Shown here piece by piece: positions 18,469 through 29,262 of a DNA stretch of 64,000 nt (its first letter is position 1; each line of letters begins with the position of its first letter). The DNA comes from Agelas oroides (taxonomy: Eukaryota; Porifera; Demospongiae; Agelasida; Agelasidae). The notes under the pieces were generated by a model, which saw only the letters and a program-made list of their open reading frames with translations, ran no database searches and was not told where the DNA came from. Location: NCBI GenBank assembly GCA_949130485.1, contig OX422204.1:434001-498000 (forward strand). Reading direction: 5' to 3'. The translations under genes and the position numbers were made by a program.

Positions 18469-21245
18469 TCCTAAATTTACATTTATCCTTCAGATGAATG
18501 GGAAGAGATGTGTATTGTACCTGTGAGTGAAACTGTGTCAAAAGCACTGGAGTTGGATGAGTTTCAAAAGTTACTGTCGTCACTGGGACTACAACCACCC
18601 ACTCAACAGGTGTGTGAAGGTGGAGAGGGAGGGAGGAAAGGAGAGAGGAAGGGAGAGAGGAAGATCTGTGCTTCTCAGTTTTGTGTTCTTTGAAGTTAAG
18701 GTACTTTTTGTGTTGTTTTACTTACAGGAAATCTATTGGAGAATCCCTCCCACCATGACACCTGCACAACTTAACTCAGCTGCAGATTCTCTGAAGATAC
18801 CTGTGCAGGGTGTAGAAAGTGAGGGTGGGAGTGGAGAGGAGGAAGAGGAGGAAAACGAGAAGGAGGAGGAAGACGAAAGGGAGGAGGAGGAAGAGAAAAG
18901 GCTTGTGGAAGCAGATGACAGTGATGAACAGTTTAATTTATCAGACGAAGGTGTGCAAGTCACTATGAATCGAACCCAGCACCCCTGGCTTGAGCCACTG
19001 GTGCTCTGACCACTGAGCTACAACCATGAGCCCCTGCAATCCTTCGGTGACATATCTAGCAACCACTTATATAGTAGATGGTAGTTGTAGCTCAGTACTC
19101 TAAGCACTGACTTAAATTCCCAGTGAAAGCTGGCTTTTCTCTTTCTACTTTTTGCTGATATCATCAAAGTTGCTTCACAAAAAGACTTTTCTGTATCCAG
19201 GAGAGATGTCCGTCTCGGATGCTCTTACTGCTTTACGGATTAAGAGGAAGAACCCAAGTGGGTGTTCTGATGAAGTGGAAAGGAAAGCTTCACCTGCTTG
19301 GGCAGGAGGTGAGGGAGGGAGTTGAGTTTGAACTATATCACAAAAACCTTTAGTATTGGGATGACTTCTCTCATGTTAGTCCTCACTCTCCTCCCCCACC
19401 CCCCTCCCCCACTTCCCTACCTCTCTCCCCTCTTCTCCCCTCTTCTTCACCCTCTCCTCTCCCTCTCTTCCCTCTCTTCCCTCTCTTTGCTAGGTCCCAA
19501 AGTTCCCAAAAAGCCACGACTAGCCACACATTCCAGTTTCTTGGAGTCAGAATCAGAAGAGGATGAGTGTACACACCAAAATGGAGTAGCCAAAAGGTGC
19601 ATTAATGACTGCTGTGTGTTCTGCTGTACATCATCTTGTCTGGAACTAAATAGAGCGAGCCCTGAAACACTCGATATCAGTCATTTGAATAGCTAAAACC
19701 AACTTCCCTGTCGGCAGAAGTAGCCAGAAGTGGTGGGTGTGGCTTTGCTAAACATGTTTGGATAACCGACGTGTTTGGATTGTCAGCCTTGCACTAAAGT
19801 GCTCGGCAAACACCAAACCTGCTGTAAAAATCTGTTTGGTGAACTCTGGATCATTAAGGACTGTGTGCTTTTGATGCCGTTTTATGGCAAAATTCGATCA
19901 GACCAATGAACAAAACTTAAAAAATCCCTCGGGTGAATGCTTACTACAGTAGAAATCCCTCGGGTGAATGCTTACTACAGTAGAAATCCCAGTATCACCT
20001 GCCAATCAACATTTACATCAAATAACAAGACAGTATAACCCAGCACAAGGTTGGTGATGGCCTGGTGGTTGGTAGGTCAGTGGTCAGAGCATTAACAGCT
20101 CAAGCCAGAGACGCTTGTGACTGCTAACTCTTCACCTTGCTTCAGGCCACACAAAGTGTTTCTGGTCTGCTTGCTTGTCAATTTTCTCTGAGGTACTTGA
20201 CTTACCTAATCAGATTAATCAGTATTCAGCATGCAACCACAGTGTTTACACAACCTGCACTCAGTGGCTTCACCATCCAAGCTTCCTTAGATACACAGTT
20301 GTCTGCATTTTGCAGTCTTGTCCCCAGACCTCACCCTCCACGATCCATTTTGCTGTTTGTACACCTTTTTCTTTCCACTTTGGTTTCCAAAAAAAAAAAA
20401 AAAAGCCTGGTGGCCTGGTCATTTTTAAGTGACTTGTAGGACCAGAAACAGGAAATTAACTTTGTGTGGCCTCATGCATTTCACCTCACACCATTGAATA
20501 AATACTTAATTTTACTGGTGAGTCATGTAATGTGTGCCTTCAACCAGTGCACATATGCATGCATATGTGATTTTTGTGATCATGCATTGAAACTTGAAAG
20601 TCCTGTCATAGCTAGCTCTGTCACTCTTTCAGGCAAGAAGAAGATGTTAGATCTGCAACTGTGGGCACACGTGGAAGAAAAAGGGTTCGGCATGTGATGG
20701 ACTCAGACAGTGAAGATGAACAAGATGATAGGGATGGAGACGATGATCCTGTAAGGGTCGAGGGAAATAGAGAGAGTCTGTCTTCGCCAGACAAAGTGAA
20801 CCATCTGCTGAACCCTAACCCTTTAGAATCCCTGCCAACTAGTTCACAGATTGCTGATACTGTTGATCACGAAGTGCACCAATCAGATTCAGCATCTGAG
20901 TGTGACTGGGAGAAGGAACAGCACCATGGAAACGAAGGTTCAATGTCCAAACTTGCACTCTCTGAAACACAATCTGACACTGTTGATCAAACAAGCAAAC
21001 TACAGACATTGAACCTGGAAGAACAAAGCATTGTACAAAGTCCAGAATCTCACGGTGGAGGCATTGTTTCCATAGAAACAAGTGCCCCTCAACCACATAC
21101 CGCAGACAATGTGGACTCAAGTGGACGCATTGAAGTGGATGAGGGAGATGATTCAAACATGTCAGAAGATGATGAACGTGGACATCGAAGCAAGCGTCGT
21201 CGCATGTTATTGGATTTAGAAAGCAGCGATGAAGAACCTAATTAG
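16079..21245 (+). CDS. TIMELESS: Timeless, C-terminal part (ten exons)
   Basis: Replication-fork protection protein that partners with Tipin in the nucleus. Exons: 16079-16227, 16651-16736, 17276-17503, 17739-17921, 18232-18387, 18494-18609, 18728-18950, 19201-19308, 19494-19596 and 20633-21245. All boundaries are GT-AG, phases match, and the sum is 1965 nt (654 codons plus stop). FAELLFWKTSRDCYELTEGY is the classic Timeless block. Two Myb-like stretches (WTREQEEELAELYERYKEEE and WSEEELCRLREVFN) around SRRQIAAQLVKQGLV fit the PARP1-binding C-terminal region. EIYWRIPPTMTPAQLNSAAD matches the conserved piece after it, and the protein ends in an acidic, serine-rich tail with DSDSEDEQ and LDLESSDEEPN. 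The N-terminal half is not in the window; upstream exons should lie to the left of it. The paralogous clock protein Timeless of insects is a less likely identity. Confidence 0.93.
16250..16520. repeat. 22-bp minisatellite in a Timeless intron
   Basis: About 12 copies of a unit based on GATGAGTGGAGGGAGGGTGT, with small length variants, fill most of the intron between 16228 and 16650. Long minus-strand frames here (repeating THHTPSLHSS) are artefacts of the repeat. Confidence 0.9.
17127..17290 (+). repeat. Tandem duplication of a splice acceptor region
   Basis: About 80 bp starting CGCTAAACTGTTCAATCTTA occurs at about 17127 and again at 17210, each copy ending in ATCCAAGCAGATATTGTCGC. The second copy is the acceptor used for the exon at 17276. 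The first copy offers the same acceptor and the first 12 nt of the exon as a decoy at about 17203; it then runs into CTAAACTGTTC instead of the real exon. Confidence 0.8.
17504..17616. repeat. (TG)n microsatellite at a splice donor
   Basis: About 50 TG dinucleotides begin within a few bases of the donor at 17504 (GTATATGTGTGTG). The length is likely to vary between individuals. Confidence 0.95.
18423..18466. repeat. (CA)n microsatellite in a Timeless intron
   Basis: An uninterrupted run of about 22 AC dinucleotides inside the 106-bp intron between the exons ending 18387 and starting 18494. It takes up close to half of that intron. Confidence 0.95.
18962..19033 (-). mobile_element. tRNA-derived SINE head in a Timeless intron
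   Basis: The minus strand reads like a tRNA gene: GTAGCTCAGTGGTCAGAGCA (A box) and, about 30 bp later, GGTGCTGGGTTCGATTC (B box). The acceptor stem does not pair and related sequences occur at 20047 and 59504, so this is a SINE-type repeat rather than a tRNA gene. It lies only about 11 bp from the donor at 18951. Confidence 0.65.
20047..20125 (+). mobile_element. Degenerate tRNA-derived SINE fragment
   Basis: The plus strand has TGGTTGGTAGGTCAGTGGTC, AGAGCATTAACAGCTCAAGC and CAGAGACGCTTGTGACTGCT, parallel to the element at 18962 but with a decayed B box. It lies in the last Timeless intron. Confidence 0.45.
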
Positions 21246-21734
21246 TCTTGCACAGACTCTCACACTAAAAGTGTGTAACGCTCAAGACTAGAAGAACCTT
21301 AGAGACTTTGCTACGCACATTAGCTACTTTTCACCTATATTTTCACATTGTAAGCAGGGTAATGCCACAGTATGTACCAATATGATTCACTAACAGTTGT
21401 TATGGGTGAAAGCAAGTATTTAACAAACACTGCCAAATTCTAGCTCTTACAAATTTATGGTGAAATTGGTCTTTTATAGTAATAATCACCAGTGAACAGC
21501 TGCGTTATATTGTAATGCTTAGAGGATGGTTGCTTTTTTACATGATGTTGTCAGGCTAGCAGCTATGTACTATACAGTGAAACCGGTCTATGGTGGCACT
21601 GTTATGCCGTGGAGAGTTCCAGCTAGCTTTAGAAGCTGGAGCACCTATTAAACAGTATGCACCCAGGGCTGGCAATACGTGCACCTGCAAACGGCGATTC
21701 CCTGCAGATCTACACTGTCACCCACTGTGCAGGA
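21246..21734. other. Timeless 3' flank
   Basis: AT-rich sequence after the Timeless stop codon. 21570-21600 carries TACAGTGAAACCGGTCTATGG, like the repeat-unit motif (TTCCACTGTA..) at 32.7-33.4 kb. No gene is seen. Confidence 0.5.
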
Positions 21735-22121
21735 TAGTCTCGCGTAGCCAGACTCTCCCCGAAAGGGTGAACTGCCAACACCCACCCCAACTGGGGTGGG
21801 CGATAAATACCTAGCCTCGAACCCAGGCTTTCCGTTCCGGATTTTGTCTGCAAGCAATACAAAAACTGGAGGCGGGAACGGCCTGGGAACGAGGCTAGCG
21901 AGACAAAATCCGGAACGGAAAGCCTGGGGCCCTGGGTTCGAGGCTACCTTCGCGGCCACAGCAAGTAAACCATAGATAATAACGGTATATACTCTCGCCT
22001 AGACAAACTGCAATTATCGTGAAGCAAAGTAAACTCTCTATACTTATCGCCCACCCCAGTTGGGGTGGGTGTTCTCATTCACCAAACTCTCCGCCTTTCC
22101 GGCGAGACGTATGCGAGACTA
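21735..22121. mobile_element. TAGTCTCG MITE with exact 9-bp target duplication
   Basis: A 387-bp element with terminal inverted repeats starting TAGTCTCGCGTAGCCAGACT on the left and ending GCGAGACTA on the right, and an inner inverted block ACCCACCCCAACTGGGGTGG. TGTGCAGGA flanks it on both sides (21726-21734 and 22122-22130). A second element is nested at 21812-21946. The 9-bp duplication fits Mutator-like elements. It ends about 110 bp upstream of the first GT14 start codon. Confidence 0.88.
21812..21946. mobile_element. Nested TAGCCTCG MITE
   Basis: Inverted repeats of about 38 bp (TAGCCTCGAACCCAGGCTTT outward on both sides) enclose a further element end reading GGAACGGCCTGGGAACGAGG. It sits in the middle of the element at 21735-22121. 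No clear target duplication is seen. Confidence 0.75.
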
Positions 22122-22232
22122 TGTGCAGGATGCAAGCATGCCCAAAAGAAGAAGACTTAGCCCTGCAGGAATGTGCAAGATATTTCTCGGCTGAGCCCGT
22201 GTCGGAGTGACCGATCATTCCTGCTGGAATGC

Positions 22233-24143
22233 ATGACGCGCGCTTCTGTAGCTCGAAGTGCGACTACATCAGTACATGGCCATATGGGCCACGCCCCGGC
22301 GAGGAGAATTATGTTTACGCGGCAACTGATAAAGCTTGGCCGTTCAAAGATCGTGTGGAGTTTGGCTCTAATATGTTTTCTACTTGTCCTATACTTGCAC
22401 ACACACGTGGCACAAACCTTGCCAAGTGTCCCGGAAGGAAAGACAGAGAAATGGAACGAAAGAAACAAGTTAGAAAGTGTTTTATCAGATCAAGGGAGAA
22501 ACGATGACGGAGTGCTCACTGCTGGCAGTTACCTTACCCGTGGTGAGGGTGACAGAACTAGACAACTGCTCGCCCTGCCTGACACACGGCGGCCACTAGC
22601 CTCGGTCCCACACTCTCTGAGCAAAGAGCCTGAGAGTGATGACTATCCAACTACCGAAGGATCCCTGTCGAGTGGCCAGCCGAGAAAGATGGAGAAATGG
22701 AACCAGGTAGTAAGTGGTTTAGATCGGAAGAGAAAGGGTCAAGATAACCAAATTTTGACTTCTGAGGATTACCTTCCCCATGCTGAAGGCGACAGAACTA
22801 GACTACCACCCATCTTGCCTGCCACACCACCTCCGTACAGCCCAAAACAAGTCACTGAAGCACCTAGGTCAGATGTTCCAACTAAAGTACATCCTTCAGC
22901 TTCAAGCAGAGATACCAGCCACAGTGCTGCAGCCTCAAGTTACGATTGTACTCCTGCAGGTAGAAAGTCTTGGAGGAGTAAGGTTATTACACAGTTGCAG
23001 CCCCCAGTAGAAAAGAATTGTAGGTTGCTTCAGTCGGGCAGCAGAAGCGAAATCAGTCGAGTTAAGAGTGCATTAAAATCATGGTCAAACTCTGAATCTG
23101 ACCAGCAGTGGATACAGAGAATGAGTAACTGTTCAAATGTTATTGAAGAGTTCTCTAACAATTTTTACATTTCACGAGAAGAAATTGATTTCCCCCTTGC
23201 ATTTATTTTTGTTGTGTACACAAATGTGAGGCAAGTTGTGAGGCTGTTGAAGGCCATATACAGACCTCACAACTTGTACTGTATTCACCCTGATGCAAGA
23301 CAAGGGGAAGGATTTGCTCGAGTCTTTCGACAGATCTCAAAATGTCTGGACAATGTCTTTGTTGCCTCAAGTTTGATAAATGTGTATTACCAGCACCATA
23401 CCATCATGGATTCTCAGCTGAACTGTATGGAAGATCTACTGAAGTATGAACCTCAAAGATGGAAGTATGTGATTAACTTGTGTGGCCGAGAACTACCTTT
23501 GAAGACCAATAGAGAAATTGTTTCTAGCCTGAAAAGGTTGAAAGGGGCAAGTGCCATAGACTCTGTGTTGTTAGGTAGACAGGCGCATATCTGGGAAGAC
23601 CGTTTCACACACAAGATTGCACTCAATTACACAAGCGGTCGTATTTACTATACCTCTCAGAAAGCTGGTCGTCCGCCACACCACATACGGATCTACAAAA
23701 GCTTTAACTTTATAGCAGCAACTAGACTATTTGCAGATTTTATACTTCACAGCAGAAAAGCAATCGACTTTCGGAATTACCTCAAAGAACTAAAAATCCC
23801 AGAGGAACACTTCTATGCATCCTTGGGTCGCCTTCCAGAAGCACCTGGTGGCTATCCAAAGAGTGGCAACATAGCTGTTCCTGTAGTTGACCAGTATATT
23901 TGGCTAAATTCAGCTGGAAAACCCAGGAAGTATCACCAGGTCTGTGAGGGAAAGCCAGTGCACTTTATATGCATATTAACTGTAGGAGATTTACCTGAGA
24001 TATATCGCCTGGGTGTCTACAACCCTCGGCCACATTTCTTCTTTAACAAATACTTTATGGAGGATGACCACGTTGTGATGGATTGTATGGAAGAGAGACT
24101 TGTAAAACAGAACATGTTAGAGTATAAATGTGACTGTGGTTGA
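22233..24143 (+). CDS. Core-2/I-branching GlcNAc-transferase, copy 1
   Basis: GT14-family type II Golgi protein that would add GlcNAc in beta-1,6 linkage to branch O-glycans or poly-LacNAc; 636 residues from the first ATG in frame (22233). Later ATGs at 22284 and 22311 would give the shorter cytoplasmic tail usual for the family. A membrane anchor (IVWSLALICFLLVLYL) is followed by a long Ser/Thr/Pro-rich stem with two internal repeats, then the GT domain: DFPLAFIFVVYT, LYCIHPDA, WKYVINLCGRELPLKTN, IPEEHFYASLGRLPEAPGG (which aligns to the PDE-x-W-A-T segment with the catalytic Glu) and VHFICILTVGDLPEI near the end. Its C-terminal half is almost identical to copy 3, while its stem is unlike any other copy. 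Acceptor specificity cannot be read from the sequence. Confidence 0.88.
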   Translation: MTRASVARSATTSVHGHMGHAPARRIMFTRQLIKLGRSKIVWSLALICFLLVLYLHTHVAQTLPSVPEGKTEKWNERNKLESVLSDQGRNDDGVLTAGSYLTRGEGDRTRQLLALPDTRRPLASVPHSLSKEPESDDYPTTEGSLSSGQPRKMEKWNQVVSGLDRKRKGQDNQILTSEDYLPHAEGDRTRLPPILPATPPPYSPKQVTEAPRSDVPTKVHPSASSRDTSHSAAASSYDCTPAGRKSWRSKVITQLQPPVEKNCRLLQSGSRSEISRVKSALKSWSNSESDQQWIQRMSNCSNVIEEFSNNFYISREEIDFPLAFIFVVYTNVRQVVRLLKAIYRPHNLYCIHPDARQGEGFARVFRQISKCLDNVFVASSLINVYYQHHTIMDSQLNCMEDLLKYEPQRWKYVINLCGRELPLKTNREIVSSLKRLKGASAIDSVLLGRQAHIWEDRFTHKIALNYTSGRIYYTSQKAGRPPHHIRIYKSFNFIAATRLFADFILHSRKAIDFRNYLKELKIPEEHFYASLGRLPEAPGGYPKSGNIAVPVVDQYIWLNSAGKPRKYHQVCEGKPVHFICILTVGDLPEIYRLGVYNPRPHFFFNKYFMEDDHVVMDCMEERLVKQNMLEYKCDCG

Positions 24144-25064
24144 ATTGTGAAAGATTAGCTACTCTATCATGCAGTTGTCAATCAGTCAGTGATCATGCAG
24201 CTATTAGCCAAATCAGTCATCAATATCATGCAGTTGTCAATCAGTCAGTGCATGATCATGCAGCTATAGCCAAATCAGTTGTCAATATCATGCAGCCGTT
24301 ATTATTTATCTTATTTAATCAATTGAACACTTAACTAAAAGTAAACTTGAGGAACGTAAACAATGATATTCAGTAGTTTGTGTGAATCTGGAAGAGAGAC
24401 CAGTGAAACAGAACAACATATAAAATGGTTTGCAACAATCATACACACTTAGAAACGTATTCAGCTTGGCATTTATTGTGTTAAGCACACACCACTGGCT
24501 CTTCGGCTAAACCATATAGGCTATACTACAAAAAAATGTTGGTCCCCAATGGTGTCCACCATACGGAAGAGTTCCACTGTAAACCATAGGCTATACATGA
24601 AACCTACAGACCAGGTCTTTTTCCAAGGCTGGCTGGGCAGAGCCTGGGAATGAGTCTACAATAAACCTACACCAGAGTCAACCACTACTGAGTGACAGAA
24701 TACAGCTGGTGTTAATTAACACTACTAACAACGTTAGCATTACAAGTAGCTACAGTAGCTAATGTGCATCCCTCCAAAATTTCAGAGAGGGCTCTGAGTG
24801 GTACAGCATTCCAAGTACTTCCACAGTACTCCAGCATTCCAAGTACTTCTCTGCATTACCATGGTAATGCAGAGAAGCTTAACAGTTACATGTTTACGTT
24901 GCACTAGTTTGGCATCTGCATTGCACGTTGTCCAGCAGTGCAGCTAGGCACTTGTCAGTACAGGTAGTTAGTGTAGCCAGTTGCTAGTACAATAGAGCAA
25001 TGTGACAGGGTGTGCCTCCTATATTCAGTACTACTGCTAGCACGTGCATGGACAGGGGAACGTC
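24144..25064. other. Spacer between GT14 copies 1 and 2
   Basis: 24144-24620 is near-identical to the 3' flank of copy 3 (32378-32760 onward) and holds one copy of the unit (GGTCCCCAATGGTGTCCACC..) that is expanded to an array there. 24846-24877 is a perfect 32-bp palindrome centred on CCATGG. 24880-25025 matches the flank of truncated copy 4 (33700-33851). Confidence 0.75.
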
Positions 25065-26936
25065 ATGATCCTGCACTTTGAAAAATGTGTAGTAGCAATA
25101 AAAGTCGTTCTTTTTTTGTTAATCAGCGTCACCTGCCTGTGTTACTATGTTTTATACCGCAACTATGGACACGGGAATGCTCATCACATTCTTTTTCAGA
25201 CGAAATTCTCTGAAAGAAAAAGTAGTCAATTTGTTGTTCTAAATCTGACGACTGAGCAAAGGAAGGAACTCATTCCTATAAACAGAAGTAGACACAATCA
25301 TGCAAATACAAATCTGACAAGTGGAGATTACCATGATTTTCAGTTTCTAAATGATAGTGCAACAGTTGAAAAGTCACAGTCTAACGTGCATGGACTTCTA
25401 CCTCCAAATGAAAGAGTTGAATCTAAATACTATATAGAACAGACTCAACAGAGCACCCATCTTTCCAGCAGTAGTAGACACCATCATGCAAATATGAATC
25501 GAACAAATGGAGGAGGTGATTGTGACGCTCACCAATTTCTGAACAACAGTGCTAGTTTGACAACAGCTCAAAAGTCACAGTCTCACAGGCCTAATCTTCT
25601 AGCTCCAAAAGAAAGGAATATAACAGTGGAATCTAAATACTATGCAGAAAAGAGCGTACATCTTTCCAGCAGTAGGGCTGCACTGACAAATAGCATTCCC
25701 ACAAAGAAATTTTGCAACATGACAAAGTTCGCATCTTGGAGTCAAGGAGTAGTGACACAGATAATACCAGTAATAGAAAGAAGCTGCGAGAAAATTGCAG
25801 GAAACGACAAACAGGAAATTGACAGAGTGAAACGTTCTTTGAAGAGCTGGAAGAATGAGGAATCTGATGCGCAGTTTGTCCAGAGGATGAGCAACTGTGC
25901 AAATGTTATTGAAGAGTTTTCCAACAACTTTTACATATCATCTGAAGAGAAGGATTTCCCCCTTGCGTTTATTTTTGTTGTGTACACAAATGCGAGGCAA
26001 GTTGTGAGGCTGTTGAAGGCCATTTACAGACTGCACAACTTGTACTGTATTCACCCTGATGCAAGACAAGGGGAAGGATTTGCTCAAGTCTTTCGACAGA
26101 TCTCAAAATGTCTGGACAATGTCTTTGTTGCCTCAAAGTTAGAAAAGGTGTTCTATACACATCGTTCTATTTTGGATGCTCAACTGAGCTGCATGAAGGA
26201 TCTGACAGAATATGACCAGTCTAGGTGGAGGTATGTCATCAACCTGGTTGGACGAGAGTTACCCTTGCAGACAAACCAACATATTGTGAAGCTATTAAAA
26301 AGAGCAAGCAATGTCAGTATAGTGGATTCTCATCCAATTGGAAGAATATTCTATAAACAGCGGTTTGAGCACAAATACACCGTCAATTACCAGACTGGAA
26401 GAGGGTATAAAACGAAAAAACATCCAGGGGCTGTACCCCATGGTATTAAAATTTGTAAGGGCAGCACTCACTTTGCACTTACAAGGCAATTTGCTCACTA
26501 TTTATTAACCAATCAGAAAGCTGCAGACTTCAGACACTATCTCAACGATGTTTGGATGCCCGAAGAATCATTTTATGCATCCCTTTATCGATTCCCAGAA
26601 GCTGCACGCTATGGTGGACACTCTAACACTGTGAGACTACCAGTTCCATTCCCAGAGGTGAGTATATGGCTCATAAGATTGGGCCAAAGACTGACCGCAG
26701 AGCGTTGTTCAGGGTTGAAAGTGCACTCTCTTTGCATTGTAGCAACCGGTGATCTTCACAGAGTGTACGAGATTGGTGTTGATAAGGATTATTTCTTCTT
26801 CAACAAGTACTTTATGGAGGTTGACCATGTCATAATGGATTGTATGGAGGAGAGGCTTGTGAAACAGAATATGGTGCAGTATGCCCAGGATGTGGGCTGT
26901 CTACTGCCTCCCGAAGTCACAATTCACCATTATTAA
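25065..26936 (+). CDS. Core-2/I-branching GlcNAc-transferase, copy 2
   Basis: 623 residues. The frame has a TAG at 25038 and the first ATG after it is 25065. An N-terminal anchor (VVLFLLISVTCLCYYVLY) precedes a stem containing two imperfect repeats (around SRHNHANTNLTSG and SRHHHANMNRTNG), then the GT14 domain. WMPEESFYASLYRFPEAARY occupies the catalytic Glu position, and the C-terminus is of the AQDVGCLLPPEV type shared with copies 4 and 5. The central 90 residues, from ESDAQFVQRMSNCANVIEEF to SKCLDNVFVASK, are almost the same as in all other copies although the stems differ. Confidence 0.88.
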   Translation: MILHFEKCVVAIKVVLFLLISVTCLCYYVLYRNYGHGNAHHILFQTKFSERKSSQFVVLNLTTEQRKELIPINRSRHNHANTNLTSGDYHDFQFLNDSATVEKSQSNVHGLLPPNERVESKYYIEQTQQSTHLSSSSRHHHANMNRTNGGGDCDAHQFLNNSASLTTAQKSQSHRPNLLAPKERNITVESKYYAEKSVHLSSSRAALTNSIPTKKFCNMTKFASWSQGVVTQIIPVIERSCEKIAGNDKQEIDRVKRSLKSWKNEESDAQFVQRMSNCANVIEEFSNNFYISSEEKDFPLAFIFVVYTNARQVVRLLKAIYRLHNLYCIHPDARQGEGFAQVFRQISKCLDNVFVASKLEKVFYTHRSILDAQLSCMKDLTEYDQSRWRYVINLVGRELPLQTNQHIVKLLKRASNVSIVDSHPIGRIFYKQRFEHKYTVNYQTGRGYKTKKHPGAVPHGIKICKGSTHFALTRQFAHYLLTNQKAADFRHYLNDVWMPEESFYASLYRFPEAARYGGHSNTVRLPVPFPEVSIWLIRLGQRLTAERCSGLKVHSLCIVATGDLHRVYEIGVDKDYFFFNKYFMEVDHVIMDCMEERLVKQNMVQYAQDVGCLLPPEVTIHHY

Positions 26937-28624
26937 TATGTAATATTAATATACTGGAGTGACATCAATGAAAGTTGCAACATACGTATATATAGCTAGT
27001 TTTGAGGCCTATGCACCTCTGACGGTCAGCATGGAAATTGTACGTTCTCATTCAATAATATGTGGCTATTTGTGTCGTCCCACATGAAATGGAGCCCTGA
27101 TATATGATGCAAAGATACTTCCACTTTGTCTCACAAAGCTGAGACTCTCTTGCTCGTCTCACCGGCGCTATTCAGTTTGGTTTTCCAATTTCATACAAGT
27201 TGGTTGTGTTCAACAGTGCATGTTTTGTGTATAGCTAATTATACTTGTTTGTATACTGTCTAAGTAATGAAGTCACAGTGTCTTGGACATGCAAATCCAA
27301 GATGAGCTGGGGGAATTGATGTAGCCTAGTCTCGTCCCCAGACGGCGCAAAAAATGCGGTCTGGGGACGAGATTAGATACCTCAATCTATCTGTGGGCGT
27401 GTGATTTAGCCTCGTTCCCAGGCCATACCTATCACAACGGTAGCCTGAGAACGAGGCTCAGTATCCAGTCACCGTTCACCGGCCAGGTAGCTAACTAAAT
27501 TTCAACATTTTCTAGAATAGTTCGAGTCTAGAATGCATGCTAATCTTCTTCCTAGTACCTCCGCCCAGCTTTTCGTCGCTTGTGACTCGGCAGGAATTTC
27601 GACGGGAAATTGGGCGGAGACAGCCGTGTCGCCAACGGAACGGAAGTCCATTCCGCCCGTACAATTTTATTTGCAGCGGAAGCTAAACTTCCTGTATGAA
27701 GTTGCGGACACTATCAATTCTCATTATATATTCACACTCTTATATTTTCCTATGTACAGTCGTTGCGCTAACCAAACTCAGGTTATAATAAGTTTGATCA
27801 TTGAACTTTCAGTAACAAAAATTACAGCTACCAGTCATACTTGGAAACGGCTCCAGGGCCATGAATTCGGAGCAATCCACAATTCGATCACAGTCCGAAA
27901 CCTAGTCCGGAAAGTATTTTGGCAGGATTCGTTAAATTTGTAACTTCTAGCATAAAAAATATATACATTGCCCGTGCTCGTCGCGAAAAATTGAGCCTGT
28001 TCCAGCTTATAGTTAAAAAGTTATAGCCGCTTTAAAAACATGGTAATATTAAATGCAAATTAATTTTATGCAACACGTGCGGTTGAAGCTCCTTCCGGCG
28101 GCTGTAGCCTGCACTTTATATGCCAGCAGTGAGAAGGTAAGCAAATACTGGACTTTGATTGTTTCATAAATAATGTGTGACATAAAAATAAATGTATTAT
28201 TGATAATCAAAAATGGCAAAAACGAGCAGTAGAAGATAGCTGTCATTCTCTGAACGAGACAAAAATTCGATCTGTGAGCTGTGCCATTGCTACAGTAGTC
28301 AACTGTTGTCACCATCTGCATGAAAGAATGAACAGGCCCATACGTACGTGCTGTCCTTGAAGGTACCGGCTTGTTGCATATGTCGCCCATGTAGAGATGA
28401 TGTCCGATGCCCTCGTCATGTACCTAAATGGAGAAAGGTATATAAGAATTCCGCTAAGAGCAGCAATTGTTGTAGTCTCGTGCCCAGACCCCACCCAGCT
28501 CACGCGAGGAGAAGGGGTCTGGTGTCACAAGTCAAAAATCCTTGGGCTAGCTCCAGAAGCGTGGAGCGGCCAATCAAATCACAGAGCAGCGTTATTATTA
28601 GAATAATGCGGAAGCGAGAACAAG
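26937..28624. other. Intergenic with two mini-MITEs
   Basis: 27327-27375 (TAGTCTCGTCCCCAGACGGC..GGGGACGAGATTA) and 27407-27459 (TAGCCTCGTTCCCAGGCCAT..GAGAACGAGGCTCA) are short hairpin copies of the MITE family. Both are also present at 34680-34728 and about 34761-34812, so they predate the segmental duplication. 27490-27620 is repeated at 34860-34995. About 28475-28545 is another one-ended fragment (GTCTCGTGCCCAGACCCCAC). No gene is supported. Confidence 0.65.
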
Positions 28625-29220
28625 TAGCCTCGTTCCCAGGCTCTCCCCTCACCCCGACGAAAAATAAAAACGGAGGGGGAGAGCCTGGGACCGATTCGCA
28701 TGTAATATCGCGGCACAACGACGTCACAGCAATAATTACAAAAGTTGTGACGCAATTATGCAGCCACGTGATTGGTTGACTTGAACAGCTACGATATTAC
28801 TACTGAAACAAGTGAGCTGTGACTGCGTCGGTGAGACCTCGGCACAGGTCAAACAGCAGCGACAGCGGAGAAGTACCCAATACGTAGGAAAAAACTTTGC
28901 CTATTTACTGTTACCATGCTACGAGGCTATGAAGAAAGACTTTAGTTGGCTAGCGCTACACTCTGGCGTACAAAATAAACTCACAACCACATTTTAAAGC
29001 TCCAACATAGCTACACAACAATAAACGAGTTGTAGTAACAAACTCCTGAGCTGAGAGTACTTCGCAGCTCCTTCGCGGTCTTCACGTGAGTGACGTTTCA
29101 GGTTATTTAATGGTTAGTGCAAAGTTGTCGTGCCGCGATATCATGTGCGAATTGGTCCCAGGCTCTCCCCCTCCGATTTTATTTTCGTCAGGGCGAGGGG
29201 AGAGCCTGGGAACGAGGCTA
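28625..29220. mobile_element. 596-bp TAGCCTCG MITE with exact 9-bp target duplication
   Basis: Terminal inverted repeats of about 100 bp: the left begins TAGCCTCGTTCCCAGGCTCT and the right ends GGGAACGAGGCTA. GAGAACAAG is repeated exactly on both sides (28616-28624 and 29221-29229). The interior holds no transposase. Confidence 0.92.
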
Positions 29221-29262
29221 GAGAACAAGTACTTCAATCATACCGCTCAAAGCGTGTTATGA

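Noticed and set aside
18962-19033. tRNA gene
   Set aside because: A and B boxes are present but the acceptor stem does not pair and similar decayed copies exist; a SINE fits better.
27533-27943. 136-codon plus-strand frame
   Set aside because: Its first part is repeated non-coding sequence (also at 34905) and the rest has no motif or homologous frame in the duplicate.
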